Source: Empedobacter stercoris (GTDB taxonomy: Bacteria > Bacteroidota > Bacteroidia > Flavobacteriales > Weeksellaceae). From it: DNA of 64,000 bases. Below, in pieces: positions 1-9,390 of this stretch; the stretch's first letter is position 1; every line of letters begins with the position of its first letter. Position numbers and translations under genes: made by a program. Where the stretch lies: assembly GCF_965137335.1 (NCBI RefSeq), contig NZ_CBCRZD010000005.1. One strand, given 5' to 3'. A model generated the notes under the pieces. That model did no database searches. It saw only the letters and a list, made by a program, of their open reading frames with translations, and had not been told where the DNA came from.

Positions 1-94
1 ATTCATAGAGAAATAGATGGAATTCTTACATTAAATTTACAAAAAATACAGTAAAAATCCAACTATACAAGAACATATATATTCTAAAAAGCAA

Positions 95-131
95 AAAAAG
101 AAGCTGTCTAGTTTTGAGACAGCTTCTTTTT
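95..131 (-). terminator. Intrinsic terminator of the phosphatase gene
   Basis: A perfect 15-bp inverted repeat (95-109 with 117-131, loop of 7) has A-rich and T-rich outer flanks. It sits directly 3' of the minus-strand phosphatase gene. On the minus strand the stem is followed by a T-run. Confidence 0.8.
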
Positions 132-132
132 G

Positions 133-882
133 TTAAATATATAATTCCTTCATCAAATCTAAATCAATGTTCAAGATATCGGTTAAATAATTTTCAACTG
201 ATCCAAAATTCTGATTGATTGCTCGGTAAGAACTCTCCAAATATTCAGGTAAAACAGTTATTAAGTATTTATAATTCGGATCGATTTTTAAAATGTGCGC
301 ATATTTTTGTTCCAAATAGACATTAGAAGCTAAATAATCATCCATGATTGTATCAAAATCAACTTTTAATGCAGATAAAATCATCGCTGTTGCAAATCCT
401 GTTCGATCTTTTCCGGCTGTACAATGAAATAAAATCGGCGTTCTGTTTTTGTGTTGTATGATATCAAAAAAGCTTTTGTATTGTTCCTGACAGGTTTTAT
501 CTAAAACAAAATCTTCATAAATTTTACACATAAAACTTTTTGGATTAGAAATACCAGCTTTAAATTCTTGCACTAACTCTTCGAAATGTCCAGATGAAAT
601 ATCCAAATGAACTTCGTGATTACAGCTGTTCGGAATATGATCTTGATTTTTTAAGCGTTCGTAAGTTGTGCGTAAATCTATAATTGTTCGGATTGGGAAA
701 TCATTCAAAACTTCTAAATCGTCATCCGTCAAATTAGCCAAATCATCTGATCGAATTAACAATCCTTTTCTTAAAATTTCATTTTGTGTGTTAACTATTC
801 CACCTAAATCTCTACAATTAAATCCGCCTTCAAGTGGAAGAGTTCTTTCACTTAGCGAGATTTCGCATAAAGTATTCTCCAT
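133..882 (-). CDS. Tyrosine phosphatase of the Y_phosphatase3 type
   Basis: This is a predicted cytosolic protein phosphatase of the low-specificity tyrosine/serine phosphatase family, about 249 residues from the chosen start. The catalytic P-loop reads HCTAGKDRTG, with the nucleophilic Cys near residue 154 and the Arg six residues on. The N-terminal block GGFNCRDLGG is typical of the family. A longer reading exists from a TTG codon at 912, but the ATG at 882 begins just before the conserved part and is preferred. No signal peptide is seen. The gene stands alone with its own terminator. The physiological substrate cannot be read from the sequence; some relatives act on phosphoinositides or exopolysaccharide kinases. 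Confidence 0.85.
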   Translation of the reverse strand: MENTLCEISLSERTLPLEGGFNCRDLGGIVNTQNEILRKGLLIRSDDLANLTDDDLEVLNDFPIRTIIDLRTTYERLKNQDHIPNSCNHEVHLDISSGHFEELVQEFKAGISNPKSFMCKIYEDFVLDKTCQEQYKSFFDIIQHKNRTPILFHCTAGKDRTGFATAMILSALKVDFDTIMDDYLASNVYLEQKYAHILKIDPNYKYLITVLPEYLESSYRAINQNFGSVENYLTDILNIDLDLMKELYI

Positions 883-1049
883 TTTCTGTTCGTTTTTTAG
901 GTTATTTTTCAATAGTTAAAAGTTACGGGTATTTATTTAGTTTAACGTATTAAAAAAACGATAAGTTTTTACTTTAACATTTTATTATTTTTATTCAATC
1001 TAAATTTATTTTACCTTCGCATAGAATTAGAATAAATCTAAATAATCTG

Positions 1050-1892
1050 ATGGGAGATAAAGTGAAAATTGCGAAAGAGAAATTCATCTTAAAAAAGAAA
1101 GAATTTGTGACACCACATCTTATTCGCGTTCATTTAGAAAATAATGATGTGTCTTTTTTTGAAGATACAACTTTAGGAGGAACGTGTAAATTGCTTTTTC
1201 CACCGCTTGGAATCCGAGATATTCACTATGCTGAATATGATGAGGAGAACAAGAAATGGATTTCACCATCAGAAAAATTCAAACCAGTTTCTCGCACTTA
1301 CACATTGCGAAATATAGATGCTGAAAACAATGTGATTGTGATAGATATTGCAAATCATGGGTTGAATGGTCCTGGATCTCGTTGGGCAAATGAAGCAAGA
1401 GAAGGCGATATGATTGGAGTTTCGATGAAATCGAAAAAGAAAGAATTAGCACCAAAAACAGATTTCATTTTCTTAGCGGCTGATTTAACAGGTTTACCCG
1501 TAATTTCTGCTATTATAGAATCATTACCTGCAAAAACAAACGGAGTTGTTTGTATTGAAGTTCCATCTGAAGAAGATATTCATCCTATTGAAACCAAAGC
1601 AAATTTGGAGTTTAAATGGATAGTGAATCAACATGTAGGTAATGGAACCGCTTTATATAGTTTAACAAAAAAACAAATCTTTCCGAAACGTAAAGATGGG
1701 AAACGTTATGCTTATGTGGCGGGAGAATCAAAATCTATAAAAGAAATTAAATCCTTTTTTAAAGATGATTTAGAATGGAAAAAAGACGAATTTTATTGTA
1801 CATCACATTGGAAAGCTGGGAAAGCGGAGAAAAATGCATTAGAAGATTGTCACGATAAAATTGAACAAGAATTATTGGTTAGGGTTTTCTAA
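1050..1892 (+). CDS. Siderophore-interacting FAD-binding reductase
   Basis: This is a SIP/ViuB-family flavoprotein (280 residues) predicted to reduce ferric siderophores in the cytoplasm and release Fe(II). The FAD-binding motif RTYTLR lies at residues 82-87, followed by the HGxxGPGSRWA block at 103-113 that is characteristic of the family. The C-terminal half has the NAD(P)H-side SIP domain, with AYVAGES and a late HWKAGKAE segment matching the family's W-x-x-G region. It is monocistronic and divergent from the phosphatase gene. A TACCTTCG word at 1012-1019 resembles the Bacteroidota -7 box. No siderophore uptake gene is adjacent, so its substrate is unknown. Confidence 0.85.
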   Translation: MGDKVKIAKEKFILKKKEFVTPHLIRVHLENNDVSFFEDTTLGGTCKLLFPPLGIRDIHYAEYDEENKKWISPSEKFKPVSRTYTLRNIDAENNVIVIDIANHGLNGPGSRWANEAREGDMIGVSMKSKKKELAPKTDFIFLAADLTGLPVISAIIESLPAKTNGVVCIEVPSEEDIHPIETKANLEFKWIVNQHVGNGTALYSLTKKQIFPKRKDGKRYAYVAGESKSIKEIKSFFKDDLEWKKDEFYCTSHWKAGKAEKNALEDCHDKIEQELLVRVF

Positions 1893-1921
1893 AAATAAAA
1901 GATAATACTGAAATTAGCTGA

Positions 1922-2650
1922 TTAATCTTTTTCAACTTTATTTGATGAAGCCTCCATTATTTTTTGATTTGCTTCTCTTACAAAGTCATCAGTTTCTTTT
2001 TGCGTCATTTTTTGTCCTTTTGATGGAATTTTAATCTTTTCATTTTTAGAAGCTTCAATTAAATTGATTGCTTTAAAAGTTATTTCATAACTTTCATCTT
2101 TCATATTTGTTATAGCTTTCAATTCTAAAATTAATCCAGGTAAACCATTAAAAAAAACGGGACCTCCTTTAGGTTTTAAACTTGGCGCAAACCAAGCTTC
2201 AATCTTAGAATCTTTATATTCAGTTGTCGCTTTCTTAACTGTAATTCCTAAAATTTCTTTTAATTCTCGACTAATCTTCCAAGTGTATTTTGGCAAATTA
2301 TCTATTATTAGAATATTCTTGTTAGCATAATTTCCTTCAATCTTATATTGTAAAATTTTATAATCGATGTAAATATTATTATCAATTGTACTCATCGACA
2401 TTTTAGCTAAAGATTGATCTTGACTATTATTTATGCGAATAATTTCATTGAAAAAGGACTGATTTTCATCAAAAAGTAATTGATAATATTTTGGCGTAGA
2501 ATTGTTTTTATCTAATTCTGCTTTGAAAACAGGATCATTTTCCTCAAAAAAGATTTTATCATAGGTTTCGTATTCTACCTTCCATAAATTCTGTGCAAAT
2601 AGACATGGAGAAAAAAGTGTTAGAAAGAAGAGTAAATATTTATTTTTCAT
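1922..2650 (-). CDS. GLPGLI family exported protein
   Basis: This 242-residue exported protein belongs to the GLPGLI family, which is restricted to Bacteroidota and has no established biochemical role. The name-giving motif GLPGLI is exact at residues 169-174. An N-terminal signal peptide (residues 1-19, ending LFAQ) predicts export to the periplasm or cell surface. The C-terminal tail is Lys/Glu-rich. The gene is convergent with the SIP gene and followed upstream by a small membrane-protein gene on the same strand. Confidence 0.85.
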   Translation of the reverse strand: MKNKYLLFFLTLFSPCLFAQNLWKVEYETYDKIFFEENDPVFKAELDKNNSTPKYYQLLFDENQSFFNEIIRINNSQDQSLAKMSMSTIDNNIYIDYKILQYKIEGNYANKNILIIDNLPKYTWKISRELKEILGITVKKATTEYKDSKIEAWFAPSLKPKGGPVFFNGLPGLILELKAITNMKDESYEITFKAINLIEASKNEKIKIPSKGQKMTQKETDDFVREANQKIMEASSNKVEKD

Positions 2651-2734
2651 TTTGTAAACGTTTAATCATTAAAGTAATAATAATATTTGTGAGGGTTAGT
2701 GATACTTTCTTTAATTTTTATCTTTTTTAATTCT

Positions 2735-3151
2735 TCAAGTGGAATTAACGTGTTCCAATTCGGATTTTTCGGAAAGATAAAATGTATCTTTTTTTTCTGT
2801 GATTATTTTATTTAATCTCCATCCATTTTCCATGTTTGAGTCTATTTTTTCAATTTTACGATTTTTTGATAATACAAAATCTAAATCAGCAAAAGCATCT
2901 TTCACAAAAAATACGTTAAAAATATAAATTAAAGGAAATAGAAGCAAAAAGCATAATAGTCGAAAAACTAAAGGACATTTTTCCCATAAGAAAGAAAGAA
3001 AAACGGCAAATAATATACTTATTATGCATCTCATTAATTCATACTCCATTGTAGTTGAATTAAGTAAATAATATTTTTCATATGCTCTCAAATCAATAAA
3101 TAGTGAGATAAAGTAGATTATAATAAATAGAACGTTTATAACAACAAACAC
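2735..3151 (-). CDS. Small membrane protein, unknown
   Basis: I do not recognise this 138-residue protein. Hydrophobic segments at about residues 3-18, 42-56 and 65-83 predict two or three membrane helices, followed by a hydrophilic C-terminal tail of about 50 residues. The open frame starts at a GTG (3149-3151) with a poor initiation context. An ATG at 3162-3164 is out of frame by one base across a run of seven T (3152-3158). With six T that ATG would give a more natural start, MNKKVFVVINVLF. The true N-terminus is therefore uncertain. It lies downstream of the S9D peptidase on the same strand but beyond that gene's terminator. Confidence 0.55.
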   Translation of the reverse strand: MFVVINVLFIIIYFISLFIDLRAYEKYYLLNSTTMEYELMRCIISILFAVFLSFLWEKCPLVFRLLCFLLLFPLIYIFNVFFVKDAFADLDFVLSKNRKIEKIDSNMENGWRLNKIITEKKDTFYLSEKSELEHVNST

Positions 3152-3199
3152 TTTTTTTATTCATTATTCCTGATTAATTATTAACTAAATATAATAAAA

Positions 3200-3226
3200 A
3201 AAACGATTCAAAACTGAATCGCTTTT
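3200..3226 (-). terminator. Intrinsic terminator of the S9D peptidase gene
   Basis: A hairpin CGATTCA/TGAATCG (3204-3210 with 3215-3221, loop of 4) is followed on the minus strand by a run of eight T. It lies about 15 bases past the stop of the minus-strand peptidase gene. Confidence 0.75.
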
Positions 3227-3239
3227 ACTATATTGAAAA

Positions 3240-5684
3240 TTATTTCTTTTCAGAAGTTTTTCCTTTATTCTTGACATATTTCTCTAACCATTGATCTTGT
3301 TCCCACAACATATGTAAAACATTTTCTTTGGCAGCATAACCATGCGATTCTTTTGGTAATAACACCAAACGAGTTGTTGCACCTAAACCTTTTAAAGCAT
3401 TAAAATATCGCTCAGATTGCATAGGGAAAGTTCCTGTATTGTTATCAGAATCACCATGAATTAACAACAATGGTGTTTTCATTTTTTCGGCATTCATAAA
3501 TGGAGACATTGTATTGTAAACCTCTGGTGCCTCCCAATAATTACGTTGTTCTGATTGGAATCCGAAAGGTGTTAATGTACGATTATAAGCTCCTGAACGC
3601 GCAATACCTGCTGCAAATAAATTAGAGTGTGATAATAAATTTGCTGTCATAAATGCACCATAAGAATGTCCACCAACAGCAACTTTTTCTCGATCAATAA
3701 AACCTAAAGCATCAACTGCATCAATTGCTGCTTTTGCATTTGCAACCAATTGCGGAACAAACGTATCGTTTGGCTCTTCTTTTCCTTCTCCAATAATTGG
3801 GAATGCGGCATCATCTAAAACGGCATAACCTCTCAACGCCCAGAAAATAGGACCTCCGTATGATGGCGAAGTAAATTTATTCTCAGAAGTTGTGACTTGT
3901 CCAGCTGTTGCTGCATCTTTAAACTCGCGAGGATAAGCCCACATTAACATTGGTAACTTTTCTTTTTTCGTTTTATCGTAGTTTGGAGGTAAATATAAAG
4001 TTCCTGATAATTCTACTCCATCAGCACGTTTGTATGTAATTAATTCTTTCGAAACTTGGTTCATCGCCTCAAAAGGATTTTTTGTAAATGTTACTTGTTT
4101 TGGCTTTCCTCCTTTTTGGAAAATATTACGTACATATAAATTAGGATAATCAGTTTTAGACTGAATTTGCTCTAATATAATTCCTTTCTTTGGATCAATT
4201 ACACGTGCGATTACTTCTAACTTATCTGATTTTTGTGCTCTCCATAAGCGTGATGTTTTTTGTGTTTTGATGTCAAAATCATCCACAAAAGGTAAGATTC
4301 CATCAGCAGAAACTCCATCTCCAACTAACATCAATTTTCCTTTGTTAATCGAAAGAACATTGTAACCATACTCATTTATTTCTGTTACAAAACTTCCTGG
4401 ATTGTTGTATGCATCTTGTGTATTTCGACTAAAGAAACGTGTTGGTTCTTGCTTTGGATTAGAAGGATTAAAAGTATAATAACTTTCGTTTCGAGTATTG
4501 TACCATGCATCACGAATCAAAGCGACCTCATCATTCCCCCAAATTACGCCTCTGTAACGATCTTTTATTTTTACTAATAATTCTTTGTTAGCAGTAAAAG
4601 GCGCAGCAACTTGATAAAGAGCATCACGGTATTCTGCAGGTTTGTTAGCATCACCTCCATCTAAAGCTTCTACCCAGTACAATGTATTTGGTTTGTCTGC
4701 TCTCCAATATAAACCTCTTTTCCCCATAATGGTAGAAGAAAATCCTTTTGGAACTACTTCTTGTAATTCTTTGTAATCAACTTCTTTTACTAACTTTCCA
4801 TTGATATCATAGACAACATCTGTAGATGGAAACCTATTGTAGGTTACTAAATAAGAGAACGGTTTTTTGATTTCATTTACCAAAACATACTGTCCGTCTG
4901 GAGATGTAGAAATATTTGTATACATCGCTGCATCTTTCCATTTTGATTTTGCTCCCGTTTCGATGTTTACTTTCACTAATTCGGAAATAGCTAATTGCTC
5001 GAAATTAAACTCATCTGTTTTATTTTTCAACAAATCTTGGTAAGTTCTATTTTGAGCTTCTTTTCCGTCAGCTACAGAAACTGTTGGTCCTGTTGCGATT
5101 GCATCTTTTGTATCAATTAATGTTTTTTTAGAAGCTGGAATTACATTAACAATCAGCTCACTATCAGAAACCCAACTAAAAGGACGACCTAAGTTTGCAT
5201 TCAATTTATCTTCGTAAACTTTTGTTGCCGATTGATTTTTAACATCAATCACCCACAATTCTACTCCTTTATCTGTAGTATTTGTAACCGCAAATTTAGA
5301 TTGAGATTTGTTCCAAGATTGATTAGAAAAACGTCCTTTTGAAGGTAAACCAGCTATCGATTTTTCTTTTGAAGTTTTCAAATCAAAAAAAGTGATTTTC
5401 TCACTAAATGTTTCACGCGAATTAATATTCGTTACAGGATTAATTCGCAACCCTGCTAAACGTAATTCTGTTTCTGACAATTCATTAATCGTTTTGTAAC
5501 GACTTCTGTACGATAAAAAAGCATTCTCTGCTTTACGATCCGTAGAAATTGATGGTGGCATATCTGCCTCCGCTAATTGCAAGATTTCTTGAGGCGGTAA
5601 TTGAAACGTAACATTTTCTTGTGCTTTTACCGATGTTCCTATTGTCATCGCTAAAAACAATAATGAATAAACAATTTTCTTCAT
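3240..5684 (-). CDS. S9 peptidase, glutamyl endopeptidase (S9D)-like
   Basis: This is an exported serine peptidase of the prolyl oligopeptidase family, 814 residues. It has a signal peptide (about residues 1-21) and an N-terminal beta-propeller of about 500 residues. The C-terminal alpha/beta-hydrolase domain carries GGHSYGAFM with Ser674, HGDSD with Asp747, and KESHGY with His781 as the catalytic triad. The text after the nucleophile, GIARSGAYNRTLTPFGFQ, is characteristic of the plant chloroplast glutamyl endopeptidase group (S9D), not DPP IV. It likely degrades peptides in the periplasm. The gene stands alone with a downstream terminator, near two other large exported peptidases (7180-9321 and 9391-11592). 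Confidence 0.88.
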   Translation of the reverse strand: MKKIVYSLLFLAMTIGTSVKAQENVTFQLPPQEILQLAEADMPPSISTDRKAENAFLSYRSRYKTINELSETELRLAGLRINPVTNINSRETFSEKITFFDLKTSKEKSIAGLPSKGRFSNQSWNKSQSKFAVTNTTDKGVELWVIDVKNQSATKVYEDKLNANLGRPFSWVSDSELIVNVIPASKKTLIDTKDAIATGPTVSVADGKEAQNRTYQDLLKNKTDEFNFEQLAISELVKVNIETGAKSKWKDAAMYTNISTSPDGQYVLVNEIKKPFSYLVTYNRFPSTDVVYDINGKLVKEVDYKELQEVVPKGFSSTIMGKRGLYWRADKPNTLYWVEALDGGDANKPAEYRDALYQVAAPFTANKELLVKIKDRYRGVIWGNDEVALIRDAWYNTRNESYYTFNPSNPKQEPTRFFSRNTQDAYNNPGSFVTEINEYGYNVLSINKGKLMLVGDGVSADGILPFVDDFDIKTQKTSRLWRAQKSDKLEVIARVIDPKKGIILEQIQSKTDYPNLYVRNIFQKGGKPKQVTFTKNPFEAMNQVSKELITYKRADGVELSGTLYLPPNYDKTKKEKLPMLMWAYPREFKDAATAGQVTTSENKFTSPSYGGPIFWALRGYAVLDDAAFPIIGEGKEEPNDTFVPQLVANAKAAIDAVDALGFIDREKVAVGGHSYGAFMTANLLSHSNLFAAGIARSGAYNRTLTPFGFQSEQRNYWEAPEVYNTMSPFMNAEKMKTPLLLIHGDSDNNTGTFPMQSERYFNALKGLGATTRLVLLPKESHGYAAKENVLHMLWEQDQWLEKYVKNKGKTSEKK

Positions 5685-5762
5685 GTGTTTTTAAGATTTT
5701 ACATCATAAAGATATTGAAACTTTGTTAAATCTTAAGTAAAGAAGTATACCATCAATAAAAA

Positions 5763-5794
5763 AAAGACAACTCACCTTATGATGAATCGTCTTT
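5763..5794 (-). terminator. Weak terminator of rluF
   Basis: An imperfect inverted repeat with outer arms AAAGAC/GTCTTT lies directly 3' of the minus-strand pseudouridine synthase gene and has an A-run on the left that becomes T on the minus strand. The inner pairing is incomplete. Confidence 0.4.
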
Positions 5795-5799
5795 AGTAT

Positions 5800-6714
5800 T
5801 TATCTTCTTTTTCCAAATTTTCCTCCTTTGGTATTCGTTGGCGGTTTACTTTTTCCAACTCTTGCTTGCGTTGTTGTTTTTTTTGCTGGTTTTTTTATTG
5901 ATTTTCCTTTCGAATCTTTAAAATTTGGTGAAATTTCTTTGGTTTTCTTCGCAGATGATTTCTTTGACTTTTGCTGTTGAGTTTTTTCAGCATGTTTTTC
6001 AGAGTCGGCTGTTAATCGATTTAATTCTGCTAATTCTTCTGATGTTAAATCTCGGTATTGACCAAGCGGAACATTCAACGTTAAGTTCATAATTCGAACA
6101 CGTTCTAACTTTTTCACCGAATATCCAAAATACTCGCACATACGACGAATCTGACGATTAAGTCCTTGCACTAATGTAATTTTAAAAACATTGGTACTTA
6201 TCTTTTCTATCTTACACTTTTTTGTAACCTGATTAAGAATTGGAACTCCTTTTGACATTCTTTCGCAAAACTCATCTGTAATCGCTCTATCAACAGTAAC
6301 AATATATTCTTTTTCGTGATTATTTCCAGCACGTAAAATCTTATTCACTATATCTCCATCACTTGTTAATAGGATTAATCCTTGTGAATCTTTATCTAAA
6401 CGACCAATTGGAAAAATACGTTCACCAAAAGATAAAAAGTCGACAATATTATCTGGATCTGTTGGATCTGTCGTACACGTAACGCCCACAGGTTTGTTCA
6501 ACAAAATATAAACTGCATGTTCTTTTTCTTTCGGCTCAATCTCTATTCCTTTTACAGTAACATGATCGCCAAGTCTTACAAATTGCCCAATTTTAGCAAT
6601 TCGTCCATTAATTTGTACCAAACGATTTTCTATGTAATCGTCTGCTTCGCGGCGCGAACAAAAACCGCTGTCACTAATGTATTTATTTAATCGAAAATAA
6701 TTAGACTCCTCCAT
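5800..6714 (-). CDS. rluF: 23S rRNA pseudouridine synthase RluF
   Basis: This RsuA/RluF-family enzyme isomerises a uridine in 23S rRNA (U2604 in E. coli numbering). An S4 RNA-binding domain occupies about residues 7-55. The catalytic motif GRLDKDSQG has the essential Asp at residue 107. The segments ILRAGNNHEKEY, VPILNQVTKKCKI and QGLNRQIRRMCEYFGY match RluF specifically. The final 75 residues or so are a Lys/Ser-rich basic tail absent from the E. coli core; such tails are common in Bacteroidota and probably assist RNA binding. It is monocistronic and divergent from the ArsC-like gene. Confidence 0.92.
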   Translation of the reverse strand: MEESNYFRLNKYISDSGFCSRREADDYIENRLVQINGRIAKIGQFVRLGDHVTVKGIEIEPKEKEHAVYILLNKPVGVTCTTDPTDPDNIVDFLSFGERIFPIGRLDKDSQGLILLTSDGDIVNKILRAGNNHEKEYIVTVDRAITDEFCERMSKGVPILNQVTKKCKIEKISTNVFKITLVQGLNRQIRRMCEYFGYSVKKLERVRIMNLTLNVPLGQYRDLTSEELAELNRLTADSEKHAEKTQQQKSKKSSAKKTKEISPNFKDSKGKSIKKPAKKTTTQARVGKSKPPTNTKGGKFGKRR

Positions 6715-6823
6715 ATTTGCAAAGATAGTTTTTTATCAATTTGAAAACACTTTTGCATAAACACTTTATGATTGACATAAGCCGAAACTTATTTATATTT
6801 ACAATTCCAAAGAAATTTTGACT

Positions 6824-7171
6824 ATGAAAAAAGTATTTTTTTTGAAAACATGTGATACATGTAAACGAATCATGAAAGAATTAGATTTTACAGGTTTTGA
6901 TTTGCATGAAATAAAATCAACTGCAATAACTGAAGAAGAGTTAGCTGAAATGAAAGATTTAGCAGGAAGTTATGAAGCTCTTTTTTCTCGTCGTGCACAG
7001 AATTATAAAAATTTAGGACTGAAGGATAAAGTCTTAACTGAAGATGAAATCAAAAATTATATTTTGACAGATTATACTTTCCTAAAAAGACCTGTCGTGG
7101 TTGACGGAGATAAAATTTTTATTGGAAACGAAAAGAAAAACTTAGAAGCCCTTGGGCAATATCTAGAATAG
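6824..7171 (+). CDS. ArsC/Spx-family thioredoxin-fold protein
   Basis: This 115-residue cytosolic protein has the ArsC-like fold (YffB/Spx/arsenate reductase superfamily). It begins with a beta strand followed by the redox pair C-D-T-C (Cys10 and Cys13) and ends with the RRPVV-like segment KRPVVVDGDKIFIG. The ATG at 6824 is preferred over an in-frame TTG six bases upstream. Without ars neighbours, an arsenate reductase role is only one option. It ends 8 bases before the DPP IV-like peptidase gene and may be co-transcribed with it. Confidence 0.8.
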   Translation: MKKVFFLKTCDTCKRIMKELDFTGFDLHEIKSTAITEEELAEMKDLAGSYEALFSRRAQNYKNLGLKDKVLTEDEIKNYILTDYTFLKRPVVVDGDKIFIGNEKKNLEALGQYLE

Positions 7172-7179
7172 ATTCACAC

Positions 7180-9321
7180 ATGAAAAAAACAATTTTATTA
7201 AGTACACTTTTTCTAAGCGCGAGTTTACTTGCACAGAAAAAAAACATATCAATGGAAGATGCTGTACTTGGATTATCGACCAACTTACGTATCGAAAATC
7301 TAAATCAAGTACAATGGATTCCGAATCAAAATGCGTACACACAAAATGTAAAAACGGCTTACGGAGAAGCTTTAATCAAAAAAGAAGTCCCTTCGTTAAA
7401 AACAGATACCATTTTTAGAAGTTCTCAATTTGAAAATAAACGAATTCCTGCTCTAAATTGGATCAATGATAAGCAAGCATATTTTTCTACAAAAACAGGT
7501 TACAAAACAATAACAACTTCTGGTCAGCAAGCTGATTGGTTGAAATTACCAGATAATGCAGAAAATATAGAATTTGAGGCAACAAATAATCAAGTTGGGT
7601 ATGTGATTGATAACAATTTATTTTTTGTAGATAAAGCTGGAAAAACACATCAAGTAACGAATGATGGGAAATATGAAATTGTGAATGGGAAATCGGTTCA
7701 TCAAAATGAATTCGGGATTCACAAAGGAATTTTCATCTCTCCAAAAGGGAATTTAGTTGCATTTTATAGAATGGATCAAACGGTGGTAACTGATTATCCA
7801 ATAATCGATTGGTCGGTACAACCTGCAGTAAACAAAAACATCAAATATCCGTTTGCTGGAACAAAAAATCACACCGTTAGATTAGGAGTTTATAATCCAT
7901 CAACTCAAAAAACGATTTTCTTAGAAACTCAACCAGAAGTTGACCATTATTTAACTTCGGTTACGTGGTCACCAGACGAAAAACATATTTATATTGCTTT
8001 ACTTTCTCGTAATCAAAAACACATGGAATTGAATCAATATGATGCTATTTCAGGGAAATTGATTAAAACATTATTCAAGGAAGATGATGCAAAATATGTA
8101 GAACCTCAAAATGAATTGCATTTTATTCCAGGAAAATCAAACGAATTTATTTGGTGGTCGCAACGTGATGGTTTTATGCATTTATACCGTTTCAATACAG
8201 ATGGAAAATTATTGAACCAAATTACAAAGGGCGATTGGATTGTAACAGATCTTGTTGGTGAAAATGCAAAGAAAAAAGAGTTGTTAGTCATGACGACAAA
8301 AGATTCTCCAAAAGAACGTCAGTTATATGCGGTAAATTGGGAGAATGGCAAATTACGTAAAATCACTACAGATGCAGGAACACATAATGTTTCAGTTTCA
8401 ACGAACGGAGAATATGCAATTGATAATTGGAGTAATGATAACACGCCTCGCAAAATTGATGTGTTGGATGCAAACGGAAAATTCAAACAAAATATTTTAA
8501 CTGCTCAAAATCCTTTAGCAAATTACAATACGGCAAAAGTTGAAAATATAACGTTAAAAGCAGATGATGGAACAGATTTGTATGGAAAATTAATTTATCC
8601 AACCAACTTTGATCAATCGAAGAAATATCCAGTTATCGTTTATTTATACAATGGTCCTCACGCACAATTAATCACCAATCGTTTTCCTGCGACAGGAAAT
8701 CTTTGGTACGATCATTTAGCAGAAAAAGGCTACGTTGTGTTTACAATGGACGGACGTGGATCGGCAAATAGAGGGTTAAAATTTGAGCAAGCCATTCACG
8801 GAAATGTAGGAACAACTGAAATGAATGACCAAATGAAAGGTGTAGATTTCTTAAAAACATTGCCTTTCGTAGATGCAGATCGTATGGGAATTCATGGGTG
8901 GTCTTATGGTGGATTTATGACAACATCCTTTATGTTACGTAAACCTGACGTTTTCAAAGTTGGCGTTGCTGGTGGACCTGTTTTAGATTGGACACAATAC
9001 GAAATTATGTACACAGAACGTTACATGGAATCGCCACAAGATAACCCAGAAGGTTACAAAACATCAAATTTAATTAATCGTACAAAAGATTTGAAAGGTA
9101 AATTATTGATGATTCACGGAGCGCAAGATAATGTGGTTGTTTGGCAACATTCGATAGATTTTATTCGCGAAGCAGTGAAAAATGGTGTGCAAATGGATTA
9201 CTTTGTTTATCCTGGACATGAGCATAATGTTCGTGGTAAAGATCGTGTACATTTAATGCAAAAAATTACAGATTACTTCGATTTGTACTTAAAACCTGAA
9301 AGTACAATGTCTAAAGAATAA
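7180..9321 (+). CDS. DPP IV-family S9B serine peptidase
   Basis: This is an exported dipeptidyl-peptidase IV-like enzyme of 713 residues, predicted to remove Xaa-Pro or Xaa-Ala dipeptides in the periplasm. It has a signal peptide (residues 1-18, ending LLAQ) and an N-terminal eight-bladed propeller with the DPP IV hallmark region ISPKGNLVAFYRMD near residue 190. The C-terminal hydrolase domain has GWSYGGF with Ser575, HGAQD with Asp650, and PGHEHNV with His682 as the likely catalytic His. It follows the ArsC-like gene by 8 bases and ends at a strong shared terminator. In Bacteroidota such enzymes support growth on proteins. Confidence 0.9.
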   Translation: MKKTILLSTLFLSASLLAQKKNISMEDAVLGLSTNLRIENLNQVQWIPNQNAYTQNVKTAYGEALIKKEVPSLKTDTIFRSSQFENKRIPALNWINDKQAYFSTKTGYKTITTSGQQADWLKLPDNAENIEFEATNNQVGYVIDNNLFFVDKAGKTHQVTNDGKYEIVNGKSVHQNEFGIHKGIFISPKGNLVAFYRMDQTVVTDYPIIDWSVQPAVNKNIKYPFAGTKNHTVRLGVYNPSTQKTIFLETQPEVDHYLTSVTWSPDEKHIYIALLSRNQKHMELNQYDAISGKLIKTLFKEDDAKYVEPQNELHFIPGKSNEFIWWSQRDGFMHLYRFNTDGKLLNQITKGDWIVTDLVGENAKKKELLVMTTKDSPKERQLYAVNWENGKLRKITTDAGTHNVSVSTNGEYAIDNWSNDNTPRKIDVLDANGKFKQNILTAQNPLANYNTAKVENITLKADDGTDLYGKLIYPTNFDQSKKYPVIVYLYNGPHAQLITNRFPATGNLWYDHLAEKGYVVFTMDGRGSANRGLKFEQAIHGNVGTTEMNDQMKGVDFLKTLPFVDADRMGIHGWSYGGFMTTSFMLRKPDVFKVGVAGGPVLDWTQYEIMYTERYMESPQDNPEGYKTSNLINRTKDLKGKLLMIHGAQDNVVVWQHSIDFIREAVKNGVQMDYFVYPGHEHNVRGKDRVHLMQKITDYFDLYLKPESTMSKE

Positions 9322-9325
9322 TTTC

Positions 9326-9365
9326 AAAACTAAAAACCACTTCGCAAGAAGTGGTTTTTAGTTTT
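9326..9365. terminator. Bidirectional terminator
   Basis: A perfect 18-bp inverted repeat (9326-9343 with 9348-9365, tetraloop GCAA) has AAAACTAAAAA at one end and its T-rich complement at the other. It lies between the convergent DPP IV-like and M1 peptidase genes and can serve both. Confidence 0.9.
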
Positions 9366-9390
9366 ATTATTTTTTGTCACTTAAACAATT

